A stretch of 64,000 nucleotides of DNA from Bordetella sp. FB-8 (lineage in GTDB: Bacteria > Pseudomonadota > Gammaproteobacteria > Burkholderiales > Burkholderiaceae_B). Made by a program: the position numbers and the translations under genes. The notes under the pieces are model-generated. The model was not told the origin of the DNA. It saw only the letters and a program-made list of their open reading frames with translations, and ran no database searches. The DNA lies in assembly GCF_000382185.1 (NCBI RefSeq), contig NZ_KB907784.1, forward strand, positions 372,001 to 436,000, written 5' to 3'. Below are positions 53,287 through 61,713 of the stretch, in pieces (within the stretch, counting starts at the first letter, position 1; every line of letters begins with the position of its first letter).

Positions 53287-55578
53287 ATGGCTGAGCGATC
53301 GTTCAAGAAAGAAGTCGAGCAACTGCGCATCGGCGCCGGCGAGGAGTTCCGCGGCGAAGGCATTCTTGCCATCACCAAAGCGCTGCTGCAATCGGGCGTC
53401 GCCTATGTGGGCGGCTACCAGGGCTCGCCCATCTCGCACCTGATCGACGTGCTCTCGGATGCCAACGACATCCTCGAAGAGCTCGGCGTGCACCTGGAAA
53501 CCAGCGCATCCGAGGCCACGGCGGCGGCCACGCTGGCCGCCTCGGTCATGTATCCCATCCGCGGCGCGGTGGCGTGGAAGTCCACCGTGGGCACCAATGT
53601 GGCTTCCGACGCGCTGGCCAACCTGGCCTCCGGCGGCGTCACGGGCGGGGCGGTGGTGATCGTGGGCGAGGACTACGGCGAAGGCTCCTCCATCATGCAG
53701 GAGCGCACTCACGCCTTCGCCATGAAGTCGCAGATGTGGCTGCTCGATCCGCGCCCCAACCTGGAAACCATGGTCAAGTCGGTCGAGGACGCCTTCGAGC
53801 TTTCCGAGGCCAGCAACACCCCTGTGATGATGCAGGTGCGCGTGCGCGCCTGCCATGTGCACGGCCGCTTTATCGCCAAGGACAACAAGCGCCCCGCCTA
53901 CACCCTGGCCCAGGCCATGGAATCGCCCCGGCGCGACCTCAGCCGCATCGTGCTGCCGCCGGCCGCCTATGCGCACGAGCACGAAAAGGTCAAGACCCGC
54001 TGGCCCGCCGCGATCGAGTTCATCAAGGCGCGCAAGCTCAACGAGTTCTTCGACGGCGACATGCGGGACATCGGCCTGATCGTGCAGGGCGGCGTCTACA
54101 ACAACGCCATCCGCGCGCTGCAGCTGCTGGGCCTGGCCGACCACTTCGGCAACAGCCGCGTCCCGCTGTACGTGATGAACGTGGTCTATCCCGTCATTGA
54201 CAGCGAAATCGTCGCGTTCTGCCGCGACAAGAAAGCCGTGCTGCTGCTCGAAGAAGGCCAGCCCGACTACCTCGAACAGAACATCCACGCCATCTTGCGC
54301 AAGGCGGACATTGCCACGCCCCTGTGGGGCAAGAATGTCCTGCCCATGGCCGGCGAATACACCACCACCGTGCTGCGCAGCGGCGTCGAGGCTTTCCTGA
54401 AGCAATGGAAGCCCGAAGCCCTGCACGCGCACCGTGCCGTGGCCGCCGACGCGCAAGCAGCTGACAAAGGCCCGCACGCCGCGCCTGGCGGCTTGCTGCC
54501 CCCCGAGGGGACCGCTTCCGCCTTGGGGCAGCCCGGCGGCGAAAATCAAGCCGAGATCACCGAGGTCTCGCGCCCGCGCCCTGCCGAGCAGCCCATCACG
54601 CTGCACAAACGCATCGCCGATCTGGCCAGGGTTGTGCCGCAGCGGCCTGCAGGCCTGTGCACGGGCTGCCCGGAACGGCCCATCTTCTCGGCCATCACGC
54701 TGGCGCAGGAAAAACTGGGCGAACACCACATCAGCTGCGACATCGGCTGCCACCTGTTCTCCATCCTGCCGCCCTTCAACCTGGGCGCCACCACGATGGG
54801 CTACGGCCTGGGCGCGGCTAGCAATTCGGCCTTCAACATCAAGGGCGCCAAGCGCGCCATCTCCATCATGGGCGACGGCGGCTTCTGGCACAACGGCCTG
54901 ACTTCCGGCATCGGCAACGCGGTGTTCAACAAGTACGACGGCGTCATCGTCATCGTCGACAACTACTATTCCTCGGCCACCGGCGGCCAGGACATCCTGT
55001 CCTCGCGCGCACAGAACGCGACGCGCGTCACCAACAACCCCATCGAGGCCGCGGTGCGCGGCGTGGGCGTGGCATGGCTGCGGGTCATCGACCACACCTA
55101 CGATGTGACCCGCGCGCGCGCCATCCTCGAAGAGGCGCTCACCACCGACGCCGCCGGCCCCAAGGTCATCATTGCGCAGTCCGAATGCATGCTGAACAAG
55201 CAGCGCCGCGTCAAGCCGGCCTTCAACAAGGCGGTCAAGGAAGGCAAGCGCAGGGTCAAGGAGCGCTTCGGCGTGGACGCCGACGTGTGCTCGGGCGACC
55301 ACGCCTGCATCCGCCTTTCCGGCTGCCCCTCGCTGTCGCTCAAGGACAGCGGCGATCCGCTCAAGGTCGACCCCGTGGCCTCGGTGGACAGCAGCTGCGT
55401 GGGCTGCGGCAATTGCGGCGAAGTCGCGGACGCCGCCGTGCTCTGCCCATCGTTCTACCGCGCCGATGTCGTGCACAACCCCACCAAATGGGACCGCTAC
55501 GCCGCGCGCGCGCGCGGCGCGGTCATCGGCTTTCTGCAGCGCCGCCGCGCGGCCCGGCTGGCCCGCTACGCGCTGTAA
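53287..55578 (+). CDS. Indolepyruvate:ferredoxin oxidoreductase-like alpha subunit
   Basis: A 763-residue 2-oxoacid:acceptor oxidoreductase alpha subunit. The N-terminal pyrimidine-type domain (EGILAITKALLQSGVAYVGG) is followed by a transketolase-C-like domain. The TPP-binding part is GDGGFWHNGLTSGIGNAVFN with DNYYSSATGGQD, and the C-terminal ferredoxin-like Cys set includes CSGDHAC and CVGCGNC...CP. Such enzymes decarboxylate aryl 2-oxoacids to acyl-CoA. The joint between halves (residues 395-420) is an insertion encoded by a dispersed DNA repeat. It is the first gene of the operon, and no dedicated ferredoxin gene is nearby. The substrate could be an aryl-glyoxylate. Confidence 0.85.
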   Translation: MAERSFKKEVEQLRIGAGEEFRGEGILAITKALLQSGVAYVGGYQGSPISHLIDVLSDANDILEELGVHLETSASEATAAATLAASVMYPIRGAVAWKSTVGTNVASDALANLASGGVTGGAVVIVGEDYGEGSSIMQERTHAFAMKSQMWLLDPRPNLETMVKSVEDAFELSEASNTPVMMQVRVRACHVHGRFIAKDNKRPAYTLAQAMESPRRDLSRIVLPPAAYAHEHEKVKTRWPAAIEFIKARKLNEFFDGDMRDIGLIVQGGVYNNAIRALQLLGLADHFGNSRVPLYVMNVVYPVIDSEIVAFCRDKKAVLLLEEGQPDYLEQNIHAILRKADIATPLWGKNVLPMAGEYTTTVLRSGVEAFLKQWKPEALHAHRAVAADAQAADKGPHAAPGGLLPPEGTASALGQPGGENQAEITEVSRPRPAEQPITLHKRIADLARVVPQRPAGLCTGCPERPIFSAITLAQEKLGEHHISCDIGCHLFSILPPFNLGATTMGYGLGAASNSAFNIKGAKRAISIMGDGGFWHNGLTSGIGNAVFNKYDGVIVIVDNYYSSATGGQDILSSRAQNATRVTNNPIEAAVRGVGVAWLRVIDHTYDVTRARAILEEALTTDAAGPKVIIAQSECMLNKQRRVKPAFNKAVKEGKRRVKERFGVDADVCSGDHACIRLSGCPSLSLKDSGDPLKVDPVASVDSSCVGCGNCGEVADAAVLCPSFYRADVVHNPTKWDRYAARARGAVIGFLQRRRAARLARYAL
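54468..54541. repeat. Dispersed GC-rich repeat inside the alpha-subunit gene
   Basis: The copy runs from CCCGCACGCCGC through GCTGCCCCCCGAGGGG to GCCCGGCGGCG and is read in frame as the peptide PHAAPGGLLPPEG and following residues. It has the same block order as the copies at 34412 and 61615. Here the repeat adds a Pro/Gly/Ala linker between the two halves of the protein. Confidence 0.75.
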
Positions 55579-55598
55579 GCAAGGATCTGGACCTCATC

Positions 55599-57164
55599 AT
55601 GGATTCCACGGCAAACCTGATTCCCTCCAACCCGATCAAGATCGCCGTGCTGGCCATGGGCGGCCAGGGCGGCGGCGTGCTGGCCGACTGGATCGTCGAC
55701 ATGGCCGAGCATGCCGGTTGGTGGGCGCAGACCACCTCGGTGCCCGGCGTGGCGCAGCGCACCGGCGCCACCATCTATTACCTGGAAATCGTGCCAGCCG
55801 AGGACATCGCGCGCGCCGGCCACGGCCCGACGCTGGCGCTCATGCCCACGCCCGGCGACGTCGACCTGATCGTCGCAGCCGAGCTGATGGAAGCCGGCCG
55901 CGCCATGCAGCGCGGCCTGGTCACGCCCGACCGCAGCGTGCTCATCAGCTCCTCGCACCGCAGCTACGCCATCGACGAGAAGACCGCGCCCGGCAACGGC
56001 ATCGCCGATCCCAACAAGGTAATAGAGGTCGCCCGCGATGCCGCCAAGCGCTTCATCTGCTTCGACCTGCAAGCCACCGCGGAGAAAGCCGGCAGCGTGA
56101 TCAGCGCCAGCCTGTTCGGCGCCATCGCCGGCAGCAAGGCCCTGCCCTTCACGCGGGACGAATTCGAAGCCACCATCCGCCGCGCCGGCGTCGGCGTCGA
56201 GGCCAGCCTGCGCGCCTTTTCGCTCGGCTTGGACGGCGCCGCCAATGCGCCGGCCAGCGCCCCCTCCATCGATCTCACCCACCCCGAGCCCGACGTCCCC
56301 ATGGCGGCCTCGAACAAGCGCGTGCAGGCGCTGCTGGACCGCGTGCACACCGGCTTTGCAGCGCAGGCCCGCCCCATGCTGGTGGCCGGCCTGCGCCGCC
56401 TGATCGACTACCAGGACCTGGCCTACGCCCATGAATACCTCGAACACATGGCCACCATCCACCAGCTCGATGCGCAGTACGGCGGCGAGACAGCGGACTG
56501 GGCGCTGACCCGCTCGGCCGCGCGCTACGTGGCCGTGGCCATGAGCTACGACGACGTCATCCGCGTAGCCGACCTCAAGACCCGCGGCGCACGCTTTGCG
56601 CGCGTGGGACAGGAAGCCGGCGTCAAGGAAGGGCAGCAGCTCTACATCGTCGACTTCATGCATCCGCGCCTGGAAGAAATCTGCGGCACCCTGCCCACGA
56701 AAATGGGCCGCTGGCTGGAAAACGCGCCGCTGGGCAAGTTCATCGAACGCCGCCTGGTCCGAGGCAAGCGCCTGCAAAGCGGCAAACTCCTGGGCTTTCT
56801 CTCGCTCTATTGCATGGCTGGCATGCGCCGCTGGCGCCGCGGCACGCTGCGCCATCAATCCGAAGCGGCCAGCCTTGCGCAATGGCTGGCCCTGGTCGCC
56901 CGGATCGCGCCGCGCGACTATGCGCTCGCCGTCGAAGTGGTGGAGTGTCGCCGCCTGGTCAAGGGCTATAGCGACACCCATGTGCGCGGCGGCGGCAAGT
57001 ACCGCACCCTGATCCAGACCGCCGAAGCAATGCTGGGCCGCCCCGACGCCGCGCAGGCCGTGCGCGAACTGCGCGCCACGGCACTGGCCGAGGTCCAGTG
57101 CGCCCCGCTGGAACGCCAGGCCGCCGAAAAACTGCACCCCCCCTCGGCCGCCAGGACGGCCTGA
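55599..57164 (+). CDS. Indolepyruvate:ferredoxin oxidoreductase-like beta subunit
   Basis: A 521-residue protein. The N-terminal 200 residues are the gamma/beta domain of 2-oxoacid oxidoreductases (VLAMGGQGGGVLADWIVDMA, QRTGATIYYLEI). The C-terminal 300 residues form the helical DUF6537-type extension seen in aerobic bacterial IorB. The start at ATG 55599 lies 20 bases after the alpha subunit. Together the two would make a heterodimer handling an aromatic 2-oxoacid. Confidence 0.8.
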   Translation: MDSTANLIPSNPIKIAVLAMGGQGGGVLADWIVDMAEHAGWWAQTTSVPGVAQRTGATIYYLEIVPAEDIARAGHGPTLALMPTPGDVDLIVAAELMEAGRAMQRGLVTPDRSVLISSSHRSYAIDEKTAPGNGIADPNKVIEVARDAAKRFICFDLQATAEKAGSVISASLFGAIAGSKALPFTRDEFEATIRRAGVGVEASLRAFSLGLDGAANAPASAPSIDLTHPEPDVPMAASNKRVQALLDRVHTGFAAQARPMLVAGLRRLIDYQDLAYAHEYLEHMATIHQLDAQYGGETADWALTRSAARYVAVAMSYDDVIRVADLKTRGARFARVGQEAGVKEGQQLYIVDFMHPRLEEICGTLPTKMGRWLENAPLGKFIERRLVRGKRLQSGKLLGFLSLYCMAGMRRWRRGTLRHQSEAASLAQWLALVARIAPRDYALAVEVVECRRLVKGYSDTHVRGGGKYRTLIQTAEAMLGRPDAAQAVRELRATALAEVQCAPLERQAAEKLHPPSAARTA

Positions 57165-57186
57165 TCGTCCTCACGAAAGCCACGCC

Positions 57187-58149
57187 ATGCATACCCTCAA
57201 GCTCATCGTCCGCGAAGTCCGCCAGGAATCCCCCCTGATCCGCTCCTTCCGGCTGGAAAGCGCCGACGGCGGTGTCCTGCCGGCCTACAGCCCCGGCGCG
57301 CACATCAAGGTCCAGGTACCCGGCCTGCACGATCCGCGCAACTACTCGCTGATCAATACCGGCAGCGAACCCTTCGGCGCCCCCGCGCAGTACCGCCTGG
57401 GCGTGCGCCTCGAAGAAAACAGCCAGGGCGGCTCGCGCTACATGCACGCGCTCAAAGTAGGTGAGGTCATCACCGCACAAGGCCCGGCCAATGAATTCCC
57501 CCTGGCGGACCATCCCGGCAGCACCGTGCTGATCGCCGGCGGCATCGGCATCACGCCCATCGCCAGCATGGCGGCCTCGCTCGCCAGCAAGGGCAGCCAC
57601 TACACCCTGCACTACAGCGGCCGCAGCCGGAGCCAGCTGGCCTTCGTCGACGCGTTGCGGGCGCTGGCCGGCGACAGGCTGGTCATCCACGCCGACGACG
57701 ACCCTGACTCGGCCTTCCATCTCGATGCCCTGCTCGACGCCGCCCCAGCCGGCGAACACGTCTACGTGTGCGGCCCCAAAGGGTTGATCGACGCGGTCAT
57801 CGCCGGCGCGAAAGCGCGCGACTGGGACAGCAGACGCGTGCATTTCGAACTCTTCACCGCTGCCGTGCCGCAGGCCGGCGACGGCGCCTTCGAGGTCGAT
57901 CTCAAGCAATCCGGCAAGGTGTTCACCATCCCCGCCGACAAGACCATTCTTGAAGTGCTCGAAGAAGCCGGCTGCGATCCCATGTACGACTGCAAGCGCG
58001 GCGAATGCGGGGTCTGCCAGGCCACCGTGCTCGAAGGCACGCCCGACCACCGCGACTACTACCTGTCCGAGGCCGAAAAAGCCAAGGGCAATGTCATCCA
58101 GATCTGCGTCTCGCGCGCCAAGTCGGGCCGCCTGGTGCTGGATCTGTAA
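57187..58149 (+). CDS. Flavin/[2Fe-2S] oxygenase reductase
   Basis: A 320-residue reductase of the phthalate dioxygenase reductase type. An N-terminal flavin domain with RNYSLINTG, an NAD domain with AGGIGITP and VYVCGPKG, and a C-terminal plant-type [2Fe-2S] domain (CKRGECGVC, then a fourth Cys in IQICVS). It passes electrons from NADH to the Rieske oxygenase encoded next, so no separate ferredoxin is needed for that enzyme. Confidence 0.92.
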   Translation: MHTLKLIVREVRQESPLIRSFRLESADGGVLPAYSPGAHIKVQVPGLHDPRNYSLINTGSEPFGAPAQYRLGVRLEENSQGGSRYMHALKVGEVITAQGPANEFPLADHPGSTVLIAGGIGITPIASMAASLASKGSHYTLHYSGRSRSQLAFVDALRALAGDRLVIHADDDPDSAFHLDALLDAAPAGEHVYVCGPKGLIDAVIAGAKARDWDSRRVHFELFTAAVPQAGDGAFEVDLKQSGKVFTIPADKTILEVLEEAGCDPMYDCKRGECGVCQATVLEGTPDHRDYYLSEAEKAKGNVIQICVSRAKSGRLVLDL

Positions 58150-58170
58150 GACGTATCGAGGAGCCATCCC

Positions 58171-59496
58171 ATGCCTGAGCCCACCTACCGCGGCAATCCC
58201 CAGGCCATCCGCGACCTGGTGCAGGACACGCAGGTCCACAAGGACCTGTTCATCAGCCAGGAGCTCTACCAGATCGAGATGGAGCGCCTGTTCGCCGTGA
58301 CCTGGGTCTACGTGGGCCACGAAAGCCAGGTACCCAAGCCCGGCGACTTCTACACCACCACCGTGGGCGACCAGTCGGTGATCATGGTGCGTCACGGCGA
58401 CCAGAGCATTCGCGTGCTGTACAACCGCTGCGCCCACAAGGGCGTGCAGGTCGCGCCCGAGGGCCACGGCAACACCGGCAAGTTCTTCCGCTGCCCTTAT
58501 CACGCCTGGACCTTCAAGACCGACGGCAGCCTGCTGTCGGTGCCGATCAAGAAAGGCTACGAAAATACCGGATTCGATGACATGGAAGCCAGCCGGGGCC
58601 TGGAGGCGGTAGCTGCTGTGCGCAACTACCGCGGCTTTGTCTTCTGCCGCCTGAGCGCGACCGGCGAATCCTTCGAGGACTTCTTCGGCGAATCGCTCAG
58701 CACCCTCGACAATATGGTCGACCGCTCGCCCGAGGGAAAGCTGGAGGTAGCCGGCGGCGTGCTGCGCTACATGCACCGCTGCAACTGGAAGATGCTGGTC
58801 GACAACCAGACCGACACCTGCCACCCCATGGTGGCGCATGAATCCTCGGCGGGCACCGCGGTGCGCGTCTGGCAGGAGGCGCCCGAAGGCACGCCCAAGC
58901 CCATGGCCGTGGAACTTTTCGCGCCCTTCATTTCGCCCTATGAGTTCTACGAGAACACCGGCATCCGCGTCTGGAAGAACGGACACGGCCATACCGGCGT
59001 GTCGGGGTCGATCCACTCCAACTATTCGCACATTCCCGGCTATTGGGATTCGATGGTCGCCGCCTACGGCGAAGAGCGCGCACAACAGATCCTGGGCGAA
59101 ACGCGGCACAACACCATTTTGTTCCCGCACATTATGGTCAAGGGCCCCATCCAGATCCTGCGCATCTTCAGGCCGCTGGCGGCCGACCGCACGCTGGTGG
59201 AATCGTGGACCTTCCGTCTGGTGGGCGCTCCCGACATGCTGCTCGAGCGCACCACCATGTATAACCGCCTCATCAACGCGCCGACCTCCATGGTCGGACA
59301 CGACGACCTCGAAATGTACGAACGCGCCCAGCAGGGCCTCTCGCACGCGCGCACCCGCGATTGGGTCAACGTGGCTCGCCTGCTCGAACCCGGCGAGACC
59401 GGGCGCGAGAACGAAGTCGTCAACGGCACCAGCGAAGGGCAGATGCGCAACCAGTACCGCGCCTGGGCCCGCTATATGACGGAGGGCGCGAAATGA
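58171..59496 (+). CDS. Rieske aromatic-ring dioxygenase, large subunit
   Basis: A 441-residue oxygenase alpha subunit. The Rieske ligands are C87, H89, C108 and H111. The mononuclear iron is bound by H218 and H223 with bridging D215, in NQTDTCHPMVAH; a further Asp ligand lies in the C-terminal half. The presence of a beta subunit and a PDR-type reductase places it with benzoate/anthranilate-like or indole-acid dioxygenases. It overlaps the beta subunit gene by ATGA. The substrate is not determined. Confidence 0.93.
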   Translation: MPEPTYRGNPQAIRDLVQDTQVHKDLFISQELYQIEMERLFAVTWVYVGHESQVPKPGDFYTTTVGDQSVIMVRHGDQSIRVLYNRCAHKGVQVAPEGHGNTGKFFRCPYHAWTFKTDGSLLSVPIKKGYENTGFDDMEASRGLEAVAAVRNYRGFVFCRLSATGESFEDFFGESLSTLDNMVDRSPEGKLEVAGGVLRYMHRCNWKMLVDNQTDTCHPMVAHESSAGTAVRVWQEAPEGTPKPMAVELFAPFISPYEFYENTGIRVWKNGHGHTGVSGSIHSNYSHIPGYWDSMVAAYGEERAQQILGETRHNTILFPHIMVKGPIQILRIFRPLAADRTLVESWTFRLVGAPDMLLERTTMYNRLINAPTSMVGHDDLEMYERAQQGLSHARTRDWVNVARLLEPGETGRENEVVNGTSEGQMRNQYRAWARYMTEGAK

Positions 59497-59984
59497 GCCG
59501 CACCGACCAACAACTCGTCGCCTTCGTCTATCGCGAAGCGCGTCTGATCGACGAGCAAAAATTCGACGATTGGCTCGATCTCTACAGCGATGACGCCTGG
59601 TACTGGATGCCGCTCACGCACGGCCAGCCCGACGCGCGCCTGCACACCTCGCTGATGCACGAGAACAAGCTGCTTTTGCGCGTGCGCGTCGAACGCCTGG
59701 CCGGGCAGCGCACGTTCTCGCAGCAGCCCAGGAGCCGCTGCCATCATCTGCTGCAGATGCCGTCCATCGAAACCGGCCACGCCGAGCACCGGCCCGAGCA
59801 AGGCTGCTATGTCACGCGCACGGCGTTCCATTACGTAGAGACGCGCGGCGACGAGCAGGTACTGTATGCCGGCTGGGCCACGCACCACCTGGCCGAGGAA
59901 GACGGCCAGCTGAAAATCCGCTTCAAACAGGTCGACCTGGTGAACTGCGAAGCGGCCTTCGGCAATATCCAGCTTTTGATGTAA
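59493..59984 (+). CDS. Aromatic-ring dioxygenase, small subunit
   Basis: A 163-residue beta subunit of the SnoaL-like/ring-hydroxylating fold: EARLIDEQKFDDWLDLYSDD at the N-terminus is the family hallmark. It supports the alpha3beta3 assembly and has no redox centre. ATG 59493 overlaps the alpha-subunit stop. The acyl-CoA ligase gene follows after 16 bases. Confidence 0.9.
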   Translation: MSRTDQQLVAFVYREARLIDEQKFDDWLDLYSDDAWYWMPLTHGQPDARLHTSLMHENKLLLRVRVERLAGQRTFSQQPRSRCHHLLQMPSIETGHAEHRPEQGCYVTRTAFHYVETRGDEQVLYAGWATHHLAEEDGQLKIRFKQVDLVNCEAAFGNIQLLM

Positions 59985-60000
59985 GACGGTATCCAAGGGA

Positions 60001-61713
60001 ATGTCTGTGAGCGCCAAAACGGTTTACGAGGTTTTTTGCGGCACCGCTGCCAAGTGGGGCAAGAATCCTTTCCTGTGTGTCCTGCCCGAAACCGCCGAGG
60101 CCTACGGCATCTTGGCCGGCGAACTGAGCTACGCCGACGCGCTGGTTCGCATCGATCGCCTGCGCCAGGCCTACGCCGCCGCGGGCTACGGCCACGGCCA
60201 TCGCGTAGGCCTGCTGCTGGAGAATCGCCCGGCCTTTTTCCTGCACTGGTTCGCGCTGAACGCGCTGGGCGTGTCCGTCGTGCCCATCAATGCCGATCTG
60301 CGCGCCGCCGAACTGGAATACCTGATCGGCCATTCCGAACTGATCCTGGCCGTAGCCCTGCCCGAGCGGCATGCCGGCCTGAAACAGGCCGCGCAGCGCG
60401 CCGGCCGGCCGCTGCAGGCCGTCGGCGCGGACGACGCGCCCCCGCCCGCGCTGACGCCCGCGCCGCTGGCCGGCCAGCCCCTAGGCACCGCCACCGAGTG
60501 CGGCCTGCTCTATACCTCGGGCACCACCGGCCGTCCCAAGGGCTGCATCCTCACCAACGAGTACTACCTGCAATGCGGCAACTGGTACGCCACGATCGGC
60601 GGCCTGTGCACATTGCGCGATGGCCAAGAGCGCATGATCACGCCCCTGCCCATGGTGCACATGAACGCCAAAGCCGTCTCGACCCTGGCCATGATCACCA
60701 CCGGCGGCTGCCTCATCGTGCTCGACCGCTTCCATCCCAAGACCTGGTGGGACAGCGTGCGCCGCTCGCGCGCCACCGTGGTCCATTACCTGGGCGTAAT
60801 GCCGGCCATTCTCATGAAGGCGGCCCCCAGCCCCGACGACCGCAGACACGAGGTGCGCTTCGGCTTTGGCGCCGGCGTCGAGCGCTCGCTGCATGCCGCC
60901 TTCGAAGAACGCTTCGGCTTTGCGCTGATCGAGGCCTGGGCCATGACCGAGACCGGCAACGGCGCAGTCATCGGCGCCACCCGGGAACCGCGCTTCGTGG
61001 GCAGCAGCAGCATCGGCACGCAGGAGCCCGATGTCGAGGTGCGCATCGTGGCCGAGGACGGCCAGGATGCCGCCGTCGGCGCACCCGGCGAACTGCTGGT
61101 GCGCCACGCGGGCGACAACCCGCGCTTCGGTTTCTTTGCCGGTTATCTCAAAGATCCGCAGGCCACCGACGAAGCCTGGGCGGGCGGCTGGTTCCACACC
61201 GGCGACCTGGTGCGCCGCGACGCCGACGGCATGATCCGCTTCGTCGACCGCAAGAAGAACGTCATCCGCCGCAGCGGCGAGAACATCTCGGCGGTGGAAG
61301 TGGAAACCCTCCTGCTCAACCACCCCCTGGTCAAGACCGTGGCGGTGGCCGCCGTGCCGGACGCCCTGCGCGGCGACGAGGTGCTGGCCTGCATCGTTCC
61401 CGAGTCCATGCCCGGCGATCTGACGGCGGCCGCGCGCGACCTGGTGCAATGGAGCCTGGGAGAACTGGCCTATTACAAAGTGCCCGGCTACGTGGTCTTC
61501 GTCGACGCCCTGCCGCTCACCACCACCAACAAAATCCAGCGCGGCGAGATGAAAAAGCTCGCGCCCACCTACCTGGGCCAGTCCAACTGCGTCGACACCA
61601 CCGCGCTCAAGAAACGCCCCCACGCCGCATCCGATGGACTCGCTGCCCCCCAAGGGGACCTTTCCGCTTCGGCGCGGCCCGGCGGCGCAAAGCGCCAGGA
61701 AGGGGCGCACTAA
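60001..61713 (+). CDS. AMP-dependent acyl-CoA ligase
   Basis: A 570-residue ANL-superfamily ligase: YTSGTTGRPKG (A3 motif, about 171-181), AWAMTETGNG (A5), FHTGDLVRRDADG (A7), RSGENISAVEVE (A8) and the catalytic Lys in TTNKIQRGEMKK (A10). It activates a carboxylic acid as its CoA thioester. The last 33 residues are a low-complexity tail encoded by the dispersed repeat, beyond the normal ligase end. The stop overlaps the next gene (TAATG). Confidence 0.9.
   Translation: MSVSAKTVYEVFCGTAAKWGKNPFLCVLPETAEAYGILAGELSYADALVRIDRLRQAYAAAGYGHGHRVGLLLENRPAFFLHWFALNALGVSVVPINADLRAAELEYLIGHSELILAVALPERHAGLKQAAQRAGRPLQAVGADDAPPPALTPAPLAGQPLGTATECGLLYTSGTTGRPKGCILTNEYYLQCGNWYATIGGLCTLRDGQERMITPLPMVHMNAKAVSTLAMITTGGCLIVLDRFHPKTWWDSVRRSRATVVHYLGVMPAILMKAAPSPDDRRHEVRFGFGAGVERSLHAAFEERFGFALIEAWAMTETGNGAVIGATREPRFVGSSSIGTQEPDVEVRIVAEDGQDAAVGAPGELLVRHAGDNPRFGFFAGYLKDPQATDEAWAGGWFHTGDLVRRDADGMIRFVDRKKNVIRRSGENISAVEVETLLLNHPLVKTVAVAAVPDALRGDEVLACIVPESMPGDLTAAARDLVQWSLGELAYYKVPGYVVFVDALPLTTTNKIQRGEMKKLAPTYLGQSNCVDTTALKKRPHAASDGLAAPQGDLSASARPGGAKRQEGAH
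61615..61687. repeat. Dispersed GC-rich repeat in the ligase tail
   Basis: The copy starts CCCCCACGCCGC, passes through GCTGCCCCCCAAGGGG and closes with GGCCCGGCGGCG. It is read as RPHAASDGLAAPQG at the ligase C-terminus. Relative to the copy at 54468 the middle is shifted by one base and read in another frame before returning to the same frame, which shows the relation is at DNA level. Confidence 0.75.

Noticed and set aside
57135..57165. A C-run and GGCCGCC near the end of the beta subunit, thought to be another repeat copy
   Set aside because: The order of blocks and the closing CCCGGCGGC are missing.
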